Made by a program: the position numbers and the translations under genes. From the NCBI GenBank assembly GCA_010279815.1, contig QEOQ01000694.1, positions 504,636 through 568,635 of the forward strand: 64,000 nucleotides of DNA. Reading direction: 5' to 3'. Positions 12,176-22,578 of this stretch are shown here, one piece after another. Below the pieces are notes generated by a model. The model saw only the letters and a list, made by a program, of their open reading frames with translations, had not been told where the DNA came from and searched no databases. Every line of letters begins with the position of its first letter. Position 1 is the stretch's first letter. Source of the DNA: Brachionus plicatilis. Its lineage: Eukaryota; Rotifera; Eurotatoria; Ploima; Brachionidae.

Positions 12176-13708
12176 TTTGTTTTTAAAATTTTTTTTTAAA
12201 TAAAAACTTGAGAACCAAATTTTTTGTAAGGAATTTATGAAATTTTTATTTAGTATCTAATGATTTTGTTAAATTTATTTTTAACAATCATCAAAGAGAT
12301 TAATTCTAAATGAATAGCTTGACTATCTTAAACACAGAGTAAAATACTCCTAGCTTTTAAAAATATAATCTTAGTATTTAAAAAAAGTATAAAAAAAAAC
12401 AATAAAATATTTTGATGCTGAATAATTCAAAACATAAATAAAAGATTGCAATGCTAAAAGGAAATAAAGTTTTGCACAAAAAATTTTCAGAGATAAATCT
12501 TCTCATTTAATATTAATCTTTATTTAAAAAAAAAATCCCTCAGAAAAAATTAAATAAAAAAAGTAAAATAATATATATTGTAACACGCCCTGTACCCCAG
12601 GCCGGCATTGTGAATTTTGGAACAAGCAACAAAAACAAAAATTTTAAAACGAAATAATTTTTTCTGAGTCTAAAAATTTTTCTGCAAAATTCATAAAATT
12701 CAATTTATAACCAATTTTTTTCCTCGTCTTGAATTTTCTAAATCGGTTTAATTGGATCGGTTATTTTGTCGTTTTTTTTTGAAAATGGTTTTAGGAAAAA
12801 TCAGTTTCACATAGGTTTGATTAAACCAATCTTCCACCTTTATTCCCTAATAAACTTTTTTATCAAAAAGAAATTTGATTTTTCTTATTGATATCATTGT
12901 TCCGCTTTTTTATAAAGAATATGTCACGGATAAACAGTGAGATTTAACTGTTAAACACCATTTTACTTTTAATTATTTTAAAAATTATATTAAAAATTTA
13001 AGGGGCCCGGGGCGAATCCCTGGTTTATGAATTCGGGTATGTTGTAGATTAGAGAAATATTAGTTAAAATTAGAACCAAAACTTAAATTATTAATTAATT
13101 ATAATTATTTATTATTAATTAATATTAATTAATTATATTAATTATAACCTTTATTTTAATCATCAAAAAGTACAGAAATTAAAAAAGGGATCAGAGTCAA
13201 ATAAAATAAAATTCTGATAAAGTGCAAAAAGGAAAATGATTTTTAAAAGTTTAAAATCGCTGTCTATCCATGCATTTGTATCTAATAATTCATTGACTGG
13301 ATTTGATAAAATTTTTTATGCATATTTAATAGACTCTAATAACTTAGATTATTAAAAAATCTAGTTGGTTTACTAAATTAGAAAGATCGTCTTAAAAACC
13401 GTTACCTACCAAAGACTTGTATCCTCTGATCTTTACCTCAATAATAAATATGTTTAATTCTTTATAATTCTTTATATTAAAGTCAAAGTTTTGACTTGAC
13501 TTGGACTTTTGACAAACTACGAAATAATAGCAATTAAGTAATTTGCGATAGCAGTAAATTGCCACCCAAAAATAAGAGAATTAAAATATTTTTTTCATTT
13601 AAAAAATAAGGGGCAAAATGTTATTTGAGTTAAAAATTAGTAAATAAAAAATTTCAATTAAGATTTTTTCTTTATTTTTTTTAAATATTCGAATTCAATT
13701 TCAAATTT
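12176..13708. other. Gene-free stretch with repeat fragments
   Basis: About 12594-12645 resembles the inverted repeat at 34869-35351 (shared GGCATTGTGAATTT and AAAAACAAAA words). There is a short GC-rich spot at 12997-13025 (GGGGCCCGGGGCGAATCCC) and an AT palindrome of TTAATTAATTATAATT words at 13095-13145. No coding sequence was seen. Confidence 0.4.
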
Positions 13709-16700
13709 CTAAGCTATTTCACAAGAAATGCAAAACTCATTGACATGGGCTAAAATTTTAATTGATTCAATAAATCCTTTGCAAACTGAGCTAAGAAATT
13801 CTTCATCCGCATTATTAAAATCTTTTCCCGTACCGTAAATAAAAACATAAAATGTTCGTTGAAATTTAAAATTTAAATTTTGGTTCTTAGATTCAAATAA
13901 TCTAGTCAATGATCTAAATTGCAGTTTATTCACTGTTTTCTCCAAATTAGTAATTAATCCGAGGATTTTAGCCTTAATCAAAGTGAATAAATGATTAATA
14001 TCATTCAAGTTGTTGAATTCAATTGTTAAACAAATCTTTTTAAATGGTGCATCAAGTTCCTCGCTACATACTTGTTCATAATCAGTCGAATTTTTGAGTA
14101 TACCATGACATCTTTTAATTTCTTGGATCAAATTTTTTTTTCTAGCATCATTGACTATTTTAGAAGTATTGTGATACGGATACACTGTCTGCAAAATATT
14201 AACTGGTGATTTTTGGTTATTTTTTTCCAAAAATTCATTTGCCAAACCAGAATTAAGTACTGAAATCGGCTTGTTCCAATTCCATTCTGAGTAAAACCTA
14301 AAAAATTCTCTCAAAATATTTTCAAATCTTTCGCTTTTTTGATCAAGTTCTAATTCATGTGCAAACTCTTCGTGTCTTTGCCTCAAAAAAAACACTACCA
14401 TCAATGCCCATGATATTCCGCCCAAATAACCAAATGCTTTACCGTAAATGCTCCTACATTTGGCCCAATATTTAACAAAACTTGTCAATATTTGAAAATC
14501 TTTATAATAATAGACATATTTTTTTAAATTATCATTTTCAAAAAGTCCACTACAGGGATACAACTTGTCATACTCCAAATCTAGACCAGCCATAAACGAA
14601 TAATTGTTGAAAACAAAATTGCTAGCTGGAAAATTTTGCTCTTCAATTTGAAAAATTTGAACATCAATACTTGTTAAGATATCGTCATTAGTTTGAAGCT
14701 CAATAATTGGAACCAGAGCATCCTTAATTGGTCTGACTACACTGAAGTAAGAATCTTGTCTCAACGCTTGTGTCAGCTGATCAATTGGATTAATAAAGTC
14801 ATCTTTAACACAAACTAAACTAAAGTCAATATCGTTGGATAGGATGCCTAGTTGATGAGATCCAACAGTGACAATTTCAAATTTATTCAAATAATCTGCA
14901 GACAAATTTTCAATTTTATTTTTAACTTCATTTACTTTTTGTTCAAAAGAATCTGATTCTGTGCCATTGAGTAGAATTTTTTTATCACTCATAAACTTTA
15001 ATAAAAGTCCATTTAAAGAGCCAAGTCCTCTGTTTATTGATGGGTATCTTTTTCCCAAAGGAAATGCGCGTCTTATCTTAAAAGGAGTCGAATCAGTTCT
15101 TGTCATCCAATACAAACAGTCCACCTCAAATTCTAGAATTGGTTTTTTATTGATAAATTGATTAAATTCGGCTTTTATTTCCGTCAGAGTATCTAAGGCC
15201 CACAATTTTTTTGCTTTCTTTTTATCATCTGGCTGAGCTATGGTCAAGTGAGGATTCAGTCTTGCTCTGTTCCATTTAGAATTATCTTTATCATCGAACA
15301 AACACTTCAGGTCTGAGTAAATTGAATTTAGGATATTTTCCGAGTTGGCATCAGGCTTCAAAAAAACCACAAAATTCTTAGCAAATGAGTCTATTTGAGA
15401 CAATTGGCACCTAAAACTTCCATAATTGCTCAAAACTTTTAACAAATCACCAATTGATGATTCTTGTTCGTCATTTAGCTCAATGTCTTCATAAAATGGA
15501 TAGAGTATGTTCAAATGTGGAGGCCATCTAGTTATCTGTGGATCATAAAGCCTTCGAATAGGCTGAATAAACTCATCACTTAAATTCTTTGGAACAACCA
15601 CTGCCAACGTGCTTTTGTGTACTAATTTCACTTGGTCCTCATTTGTTACAAAGCTAAATTGACACTCTAGGCCATAGTGATCCGAAGCATTCAATTGAAA
15701 CCCATTCACATGGTTTGTCCTCAATTCAGTGTTTGTATTTGTGACATCAGTCTCATTTGATTCATAAAAACACTTTACATTCAGGTAATCATCTAGTTTA
15801 ATAGGCTCTTGGGGCTCAATTTTAAATGGCAATGTGTTGACCAGAAGAGATTTGACATGGAGTAAATTTTTGTCTTTGCACCGGAACAATATTCGGTCCA
15901 TGCGGCGTGGTTCGCTGTGAGATGAAGTTATTGCTGAGCAAAAATTGCTTGATGGGTCAAAAGTGAAGCAATTGGGAGCCAAGTCTTTAAAGTTGTCGTC
16001 TAAAAATAATTCTTTTAAAAGTTCATTTTCTTGGATGCTAGAGTCTCCAAAGTTAAAATCACCACCAATAAATGTGTGCTCACAATTCGAGTTGGTCACG
16101 AATGCTCTTAAATTTTTAAGCTGTTTTTCCCTCTTTTGAAAAGAATTATTTACTTTATTAGAAGATAAATGGATGTTTATGATCATTAACTTTTGGACTT
16201 TTTTAGTTTTTTTCGAACCGATTTCAAAGGTACAAACTTGAGCTGATTTGTTTGAATTATCGCTAAGCGGATAGTTTATGTGGCTTACTGGTTTAATCTT
16301 TGAAAAGATAACACAATTTGAATGAAGGTTATTACCGCGCTTAATTGAGCAAAAAAAATAATTATTTTGTATAAAATCACTTTGCATAAGGTTTTCTTCT
16401 TCATGTTCTTCACATTCTTGTAGCAAAACGAAGCTAGGACTTCTTGTTTCGATCAAACGAAGCAAGTAAGGCATTCGGTCAATTTTATCCAAATTTTCAA
16501 GACCACAATTTTTGTTCAGACTCACTCGTGAATCAATGCTTCTGGCAAAATTTGATCGTGACATAATATTGTAGGTTAAAATTTGGAATTTTTCTAAATC
16601 ATATGGTTCCACAGTGGCTGTCTGGTCATCCCATTGACCATTTATATACTGGAGTACAGGACTGTCATTTATTAAATTATTTTTTTCGGTTTCAGCCAAT

Positions 16701-17482
16701 TTTTCATCTTGGTCATTTTCAGTTTTGGAGAAAAAATTTGAGACATCGCCCATGCCGGTGATTAAATCAAGTTTTTTCTCTCGATCCCAGACTATTTTAT
16801 CATTTATTTTAAAATAGCGGAATCTGTGTAGCGGAACACCATCTCTGTCCTCATGTACACCTTTAAATTCATTGAATTTTATTTCCTTTATTCCCACAAA
16901 GCGGTCCACATAACCGATCACAACTTGATTTTTATCAATTTGTTGGTCCCATTTAATTCTTTGAAAAATAGAATCAGATCCTTTGAATTTTTGTTTGGCC
17001 TCTTGATATTGACACTCTGGGTCATTCTTGAGTTGAGTTTTTTTTTTTCTTTGAGCCGAATCTGATTTAGCACTTAAATTACTTTGTTGGTAATTTTTGT
17101 TCTTAGATTTTGATTCTAATGCGTCAAAAGACTCCTTAATAAATTGATCTAAATCGATTAATTCAATTATTTTATTAAACATGTTAATAATTAGACATTT
17201 TCCTGGATTCAAGTCAACAATTTGATTTAGTTCTAGATCCAGAGTTTTTAGAAAATTCTGGATCGCTTCTTGCCGATTAGGTTTCATGCCGTTTAAATCC
17301 AATGTTTGGCATTTTACTGATATGGGCCAAGCTATCGGATAATCTTCTTGTAAAACAAGCTGTAAAGTTAAACTTTTTCTGATTTTTAGAAAAACTGTAC
17401 GAATATTGCTCGATTCGGTAATATTAATTTCCACATTTTTCGATTTGAAATATTCGACTTCTTGAGCTAAATTAATAGCCAT
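13709..17482 (-). CDS. Multidomain RNA-end processing protein: RWD, MJ1316, EEP, 2H and poly(A) polymerase-like
   Basis: An intronless ORF of 1257 residues. Domains in order: an RWD-like fold (about 1-118, LVLQEDYPIAWPISV); an MJ1316 domain (PF04457, old DUF504; about 174-240, YVDRFVG, VPLHRFRYF, IVWDRE), predicted to recognise RNA ends with cyclic phosphate; an endonuclease/exonuclease/phosphatase domain (about 298-612) with N305, E356 (LLQE), D475/N477 (GGDFN), D529 and D601-H602 (SDH) all present; a 2H phosphoesterase (about 625-800) with H656 (PPHLN) and H745 (PHLT); and a class II nucleotidyltransferase (about 865-1110) with G874-S875, D884/D886 (DID) and D940, followed by a poly(A)-polymerase-type central helical region. 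All catalytic residues seem kept, so the protein is probably active. The likely role, inferred from the domains, is trimming, opening cyclic phosphates and re-extending damaged RNA 3' ends. It lies head to head with RTCA. A low-complexity lysine-rich linker (about 120-165) may be a nuclear localisation signal. Confidence 0.85.
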   Translation of the reverse strand: MAINLAQEVEYFKSKNVEINITESSNIRTVFLKIRKSLTLQLVLQEDYPIAWPISVKCQTLDLNGMKPNRQEAIQNFLKTLDLELNQIVDLNPGKCLIINMFNKIIELIDLDQFIKESFDALESKSKNKNYQQSNLSAKSDSAQRKKKTQLKNDPECQYQEAKQKFKGSDSIFQRIKWDQQIDKNQVVIGYVDRFVGIKEIKFNEFKGVHEDRDGVPLHRFRYFKINDKIVWDREKKLDLITGMGDVSNFFSKTENDQDEKLAETEKNNLINDSPVLQYINGQWDDQTATVEPYDLEKFQILTYNIMSRSNFARSIDSRVSLNKNCGLENLDKIDRMPYLLRLIETRSPSFVLLQECEEHEEENLMQSDFIQNNYFFCSIKRGNNLHSNCVIFSKIKPVSHINYPLSDNSNKSAQVCTFEIGSKKTKKVQKLMIINIHLSSNKVNNSFQKREKQLKNLRAFVTNSNCEHTFIGGDFNFGDSSIQENELLKELFLDDNFKDLAPNCFTFDPSSNFCSAITSSHSEPRRMDRILFRCKDKNLLHVKSLLVNTLPFKIEPQEPIKLDDYLNVKCFYESNETDVTNTNTELRTNHVNGFQLNASDHYGLECQFSFVTNEDQVKLVHKSTLAVVVPKNLSDEFIQPIRRLYDPQITRWPPHLNILYPFYEDIELNDEQESSIGDLLKVLSNYGSFRCQLSQIDSFAKNFVVFLKPDANSENILNSIYSDLKCLFDDKDNSKWNRARLNPHLTIAQPDDKKKAKKLWALDTLTEIKAEFNQFINKKPILEFEVDCLYWMTRTDSTPFKIRRAFPLGKRYPSINRGLGSLNGLLLKFMSDKKILLNGTESDSFEQKVNEVKNKIENLSADYLNKFEIVTVGSHQLGILSNDIDFSLVCVKDDFINPIDQLTQALRQDSYFSVVRPIKDALVPIIELQTNDDILTSIDVQIFQIEEQNFPASNFVFNNYSFMAGLDLEYDKLYPCSGLFENDNLKKYVYYYKDFQILTSFVKYWAKCRSIYGKAFGYLGGISWALMVVFFLRQRHEEFAHELELDQKSERFENILREFFRFYSEWNWNKPISVLNSGLANEFLEKNNQKSPVNILQTVYPYHNTSKIVNDARKKNLIQEIKRCHGILKNSTDYEQVCSEELDAPFKKICLTIEFNNLNDINHLFTLIKAKILGLITNLEKTVNKLQFRSLTRLFESKNQNLNFKFQRTFYVFIYGTGKDFNNADEEFLSSVCKGFIESIKILAHVNEFCISCEIA

Positions 17483-19023
17483 AATTTAAATGTCAAAATC
17501 TATGATAATTTTATTTAATTAAAATTTACTTTAAAAATTTAAGGAGATATTAAGTTATTATAATTTTTAATTTCTTAATAATTTAAATTTAGATTGTTTT
17601 TTATCTTGAATTTTTAGAAATAAATGGAGTTAAGAGTCTTTTTACCTATTTTTTGGCTTTAGTTGTTCGATCTGTCAATCTTAATTACATTTTTATAAAT
17701 TAGAGTCTTAAATAAAAATCAAGTGATTACTCCATCTGTTTTCGAATATTAATAAAACAAAACAATATTTTCATATTTGTTCGAATTTTAAATACTCATA
17801 AATACTTGATTTTAAGATATAAAAATTAGATTTATAGTTTGGGATATCTATTTAAAGAATTCTAATCGAATTGAAAAATCATGAAAATTTAAATTTTTTT
17901 TTCTCTTCTCGATAAAATTTAATCAGCGTTTAATAGTTTCTGAGAACATCCATATAACAGGCAGAAGAATTTTATTGACCAAAATTCGTATAATTAAAAT
18001 GATTACAAAAAAATTTATTTAAAAAAATATAACGTTTTTTAAATAAATTGATATTTATTTAAACCATTTTAGATCAAACAGTCATCTTTTGAATATTTGA
18101 CCGTATCTAAGACACTACAATTTTACTACAGACACTACAACGACGAATTTAATAAACCCGGTTTTTTCTTAAATAACTGATAACTGATTGATTTTATTTA
18201 TACTTGTACAATAACCCCTTACTTTACTTTTAGTATTAAGTATTAAAGTAATTTGATATTAAATTAAACAGACATTTCATATTAAAATAATTTTAATTCG
18301 ATTAAAAATAATCAATATTTTTATTGATGCTAGTTTTTGTCTGAAAATATTCCATTTTTACAGATAAAATTGAAGTTCTAATTTAATAAACTTACTAAAT
18401 GATTTTTTTGATTGATGCTTTTACTATTACTATCATTTGTCTTAAAAATAAAAAAATTAATCCAATTTTGGTCATCAATTTTTATAAATCAAATAAAAAA
18501 TTATTCTTTATTATTTAATGACAAAAAAACATATTTTTTTCTCAAATTTTATTTTGTCATCAAAATAAAATTAAAACCAAAAGTTATAGTGAATTTACTA
18601 AAGATTTATTTTTTTAATTTTCTAATCAAAAAAAGCTTCCTAATTTTTCAACTTTATTGTTTAAATGTAATAAAACTTCATTTTCCTATTTTTAACATAT
18701 AATAATAATTTTAACTGTTACATTAATAAATAAACATTTATTAATATAGAAAGCCTATGCTAATAGCAAATTTATGTATAAACTCGAAAAAAGTAATAAG
18801 ATTAAAAAGCTACGACAGGCTAAGTTTAAACCCTTAGAGAGAATACTTATATAACCATTCATTAAAAAACAAATTATTTTTGATGAATTAATCAAAAAAT
18901 TTTAATCTTTTTTCTAAAAATTAATTTCTTTAATTAAAATTTTTACACTGATTTAAATATAAGAAATTATTTATAATTTCACAACAAAGCATTAAAATTT
19001 GAAAAAAAAATTGTGAAATTTTT
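17483..19023. promoter_or_regulatory. Shared 1.5-kb divergent intergenic region between the RNA-repair gene and RTCA
   Basis: The two flanking genes start at opposite edges, so this stretch must hold both promoters. It is AT-rich without an obvious TATA-type element that stands out from background. The open frame at 18412-18702 is low-complexity and non-coding in appearance. Whether expression is co-regulated is inference. Confidence 0.4.
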
Positions 19024-20163
19024 ATGCTAAATACATTAAAAAATCAAATTATTAAAATAAAATTTTGTAAAAATTTTAAAAAGTATTCCATTTCGGCAAT
19101 GAGTTTACCAAGTATTGATGGGAGCTATTTGGAGGGAGGCGGACAAATATTAAGAATATCAACAGCTTTGAGTGTTCTATTGAAAAAACCAATCAAAGTT
19201 GAAAAAATTAGAGCCGGCCGAAAAGATGGTGGACTTAAGCCTCAACACTTGACTGGCATTAAATTACTCCGAGAAATAAGCGATGCTAAATTATCAGGTG
19301 CTGAAATAAAGTCTATGGAAATCAATTTCAATCCAGAAAAACTAAAATCAGGTTCATTCATGGCTGACACAAAAACAGCCGGATCTGTTGGTCTATTAAT
19401 TCAGAGCGCTCTACCATGCCTCATATTTTCTGAAAGTGAATGTCAACTGCATTTAAGAGGCGGAACAAATGCTGATCATAGTCCTCAAATTGATTATTTT
19501 GAGAATATTTTTAAGCCGATTGCCTTCAGAATGGGCATCGATTTTGACCTGGAAGTTCTGCGTCGAGGATTTTATCCTCAAGGTGGAGGTGAAGTTTATG
19601 TTAAAACAAAACCTGTCATCAAATTAAAGCCAATCGAACTTGTTGAATTTGGCAAAGTAAATAAAATAAATGGTCGAGCTTTTGTCGCTGGTAGTTTGCC
19701 AATTAAAATAGCTGAAAGAATGTCAGAAACGGCGACCAATCTTTTTAAATCTGTTTATCCAGATATTTTAGCTAATATAGAGGTTGTAAAAGAAAGAAAG
19801 AGTATTGGAAATGGTTGTGGGATATTCATAACTGCTGAAACTACAAGTGGCTGTTTTTTGGCAGGCTCTGCATTGGGTTCCAAAGGAGTACCTGCTGAAC
19901 ATGTAGCTCAAGAGGCAGTTGATAGTCTTGTGCATGATTTAGAATGTGAAGCATGTGTAGACCAATATTTACAGGATCAGTTGATTATTTTCATGGCTTT
20001 AGCTGAAGGAAAATCAAGAATTAAAGCTGGTCCTTTGACTTTACACACCAAGACAGCAATTCATTTTACAGAATTACTCACTGGTACAAATTTTAATATC
20101 TCAAGTGTAGATTCAAAAACAAACATAATTGAGTGCAACGGAATAGGATTTAAGATAAATTGA
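19024..20163 (+). CDS. RTCA: RNA 3'-terminal phosphate cyclase
   Basis: A 379-residue intronless ORF. RtcA family enzymes use ATP to convert an RNA 3'-phosphate to a 2',3'-cyclic phosphate through a covalent His-AMP. Motifs seen: DGSYLEGGGQILR (32-44), AGRKDGGLKPQHLTG, GGTNADHSPQIDYF, RRGFYPQGGGEV and LHTKTAIHF, whose H341 aligns with the catalytic histidine. The body matches the usual length of about 340-370. An extra basic N-terminal segment of 25 residues precedes a second ATG (19099) in frame. Starting at 19099 gives the classical protein; starting at 19024 could give an organelle-targeted form. It is the divergent neighbour of the multidomain RNA-end protein. Confidence 0.93.
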   Translation: MLNTLKNQIIKIKFCKNFKKYSISAMSLPSIDGSYLEGGGQILRISTALSVLLKKPIKVEKIRAGRKDGGLKPQHLTGIKLLREISDAKLSGAEIKSMEINFNPEKLKSGSFMADTKTAGSVGLLIQSALPCLIFSESECQLHLRGGTNADHSPQIDYFENIFKPIAFRMGIDFDLEVLRRGFYPQGGGEVYVKTKPVIKLKPIELVEFGKVNKINGRAFVAGSLPIKIAERMSETATNLFKSVYPDILANIEVVKERKSIGNGCGIFITAETTSGCFLAGSALGSKGVPAEHVAQEAVDSLVHDLECEACVDQYLQDQLIIFMALAEGKSRIKAGPLTLHTKTAIHFTELLTGTNFNISSVDSKTNIIECNGIGFKIN

Positions 20164-20176
20164 TCTAGGAGTAATT

Positions 20177-20539
20177 GGTTTTGTGAAATTCAGTACAAAA
20201 TGATAAAAAGAACAGAAAAAAGTGTAAAAAAATTGAAAAACTTTTTTTCTAAATGTTTAAACTTAATTCTATAAATGCAACTTAGTGCAACATTCAAAGT
20301 TGCATCAACTGTAAAAGTCTGCTAAATTTGCAGAGTTTAGCAGAAATTAAATTTCAATATAATCGAGTGTAGTGCATTTTGCAGAGATTTTGCACATCAT
20401 TAGCAGACTTTTACAGTTGATGCAACTTTGAATGTTGCACTTTTCTGTATTCAAAGAATTAATTTTAAACTTTTTGAAAAAAAGTTAATTAATTTTTTTA
20501 CAATTTGTTCTGTTCTTTTGTTCTGAACTTCACAAAACC
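20177..20539. mobile_element. 363-bp palindromic MITE, copy A
   Basis: The ends GGTTTTGTGAA and TTCACAAAACC form the terminal inverted repeat. Inside, the AACATTCAAAGTTGCATCAA word occurs in both orientations, making the whole element an imperfect hairpin. An inverted copy of identical length lies at 33121-33483 and a half copy at 34284-34500. It begins 14 bp after the RTCA stop codon, so RTCA transcripts may end within it. Confidence 0.85.
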
Positions 20540-20892
20540 GGATTAATTTACTCCTTTTTTTTTTTGTTTTTCAGAGAATCATTTTGCACCAAATATTTCT
20601 AAATTTTGAAATAATTGACTGTCGAAATCTAATCAATTTCATTCAGAATGAATGATATTTTTTTGTAAATAAAATTTACGAAAAAAAACTTGTTGAATTT
20701 TTTGTTTATAAATTTAATTTTTAATGGTCAAGAAAACTTTATAACTAAATGAATCAAAATTTGTTGTTGAGTTCAAAAATTGAAAAATTATGCTACAATA
20801 TTAGTTAAATAAATTATTTAAAATTTATTATTGAATTCCATAATAAAGCATTTCTTATTAAGTACACACTTCTAAAAAAGTTTCAGTCATTT

Positions 20893-21908
20893 TGACTCGT
20901 TGGTGCTTCAAGTGTTAATAGATGAAGAACATGATAAAGTCGATCCCAATTCAATTTCAAGTTCGGTTTTATCAACTGGTTTAGTTGATAAGAGCCGCTT
21001 AAAAAAAGACCAATTAGCTGAATACTTTGTAATTGTTTTTCCATTTAAAATGTGTTAATCGAACTTATTATGATATCAGTTGAAAAGTCGTGTTCAGTAG
21101 TCTTTTCTAGGTACAAAAAAGAGAGTGATAATCTAAACTTAAAAATTTATGGAAACAGAATAGTGAGCCAAAAAGAAATCAAGTTTCTTGGTATTAAATT
21201 TGATTCTAAGTTAAACTTTAATATACTGGTAGACGAAATTAAAGAACGCTGCAATAAAAGACTAAATATTATTAAAATATTGTCAAACAAAAAATGGGGT
21301 CTCAATTAAAACACACTAGGAAATTTATATAAATCATCATTCGGATCAATTTTAGACTAATCTTTTCCTTGTTTAAATTAATTTTCAGAAAATAATATCA
21401 AAAAACTACAAGCAATTCAGAATACAGCAGTCAGATCTATTCTTAAGTTAAAATATGATACTCCCTCCAACATCGTGCATCATGAGGCTTTTAATAAACT
21501 AAAATTACTAACAGTCTCGAATCGGCTTTCTGAATTATGTGAGAGATATGTTGGGACAAGACTGAGTCATTCTATTCCATTAGTTGAAAGACTGGTGAAG
21601 GAATACAAAGAAGGTTTCGAATCAAGACATATTGAATACCCAACTGCGTTGTGTAATTGCTACCTTACTATTTCTTCTTATTTTCCTGAAACTTGAACTA
21701 TGCAAACATGTGCCACATGCTTCAATCTTTTCCAATTTATGTCTTTTCAATTTTCATTTTTTTTAACTTATTAACTTTATTTTGATTCTTTTTTTTATCT
21801 CATTTTATTAACTTTAATTTTATTTTTATTTTATTTCATTTTTATTTTACTTTTTAACTTATTCTGAAGGAGCTTTAGCTCGGTACAGAAAACAAATAAA
21901 TAAAAAAA
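20893..21908 (+). mobile_element. 5'-truncated LINE fragment with RT C-terminal region
   Basis: Fragments of the region downstream of the RT palm are seen on plus: 21052-21309 contains EIKFLGIKFDSKLNFNI, followed after stops by KLQAIQNTAVRSILKLKYD and then 21475-21696 ending in a PTALCNCYLTI motif. The last part matches the C-terminus of the 6-8 kb LINE (NPTPICSCYLII). The 3' UTR ends with CTGAAGGAGCTTTAGCTCGG and an AAACAAATAAATA tail. Several stops make it non-functional. Confidence 0.75.
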
Positions 21909-22139
21909 TAATCATGTTCTTTAATTGCTCTTAAAACCTTGTTAATCTTTAATTTTTGTTTTTATTCTAATTAAGTGAAAATAAAATAAATTTCTTGTAA
22001 AACGTAAGCGCAAAAATAAAAAAAAATCAAAGAACAATTTGAATAATAATTATTGAAATTAAAAATTAACATTTTAAATGAGTTATTAAAAAAAAATTAT
22101 ATTGCATTAATTTTGTCTTATTTGATTTTACTTTTAATT

Positions 22140-22358
22140 ATTTTCTTGTCTTGCTTTCCTGAAGTTTCAATTTTGTAAACACGTATCGCAAACTTCATCA
22201 TGTTTGAATATATATATTTAACTTACACAAACTTTTTTCATAGTTTTATTTTTATTTCTTGATTTTATTTTACTAAACTTTTTAATTTTACTTAACTTAA
22301 TTTTTATTATTTATTCTGAAGGAGCTTAAGCTCGGTACAGTTAACAAATAAATAAATA
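22140..22358 (+). mobile_element. Solo 3' end of the same LINE family
   Basis: This repeats the 3' untranslated part of the preceding LINE (about 21670-21905) and ends with the same CTGAAGGAGCTTAAGCTCGG hairpin and an AACAAATAAATAAATA tail. It is a short, heavily 5'-truncated insertion. Confidence 0.65.
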
Positions 22359-22578
22359 AGCGCATCTTAAGTGTTACAATTTTCTATTTATTTTCAAGTA
22401 ATTAACGTGATAATAAAAGTTTTCTTTAGAAAAAAAGAAATAATTTTACAAATTATTTGATGGAAAAAAAATCTTACAAATTCAACTTTCAACTTACCGC
22501 AATGTGGCCATATAGTTGAATTCCCACATTCCGGAAAGTATATGTCAGTTACGAAAGGGCTCAATAAACATATAGGAA

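Noticed and set aside
13095..13145. TTAATTAATTATAATT palindromic tract as a possible replication origin
   Set aside because: Simple AT repeat; no supporting feature.
13790..17065. Plus-strand frames inside the RNA-repair gene (for example 14961-15161)
   Set aside because: No domain features, and they are antisense to a clearly coding frame.
18412..18702. Plus ORF of 96 codons between the RNA-repair gene and RTCA
   Set aside because: Lys/Phe/Ile/Leu only, typical of chance frames in AT-rich intergenic DNA.
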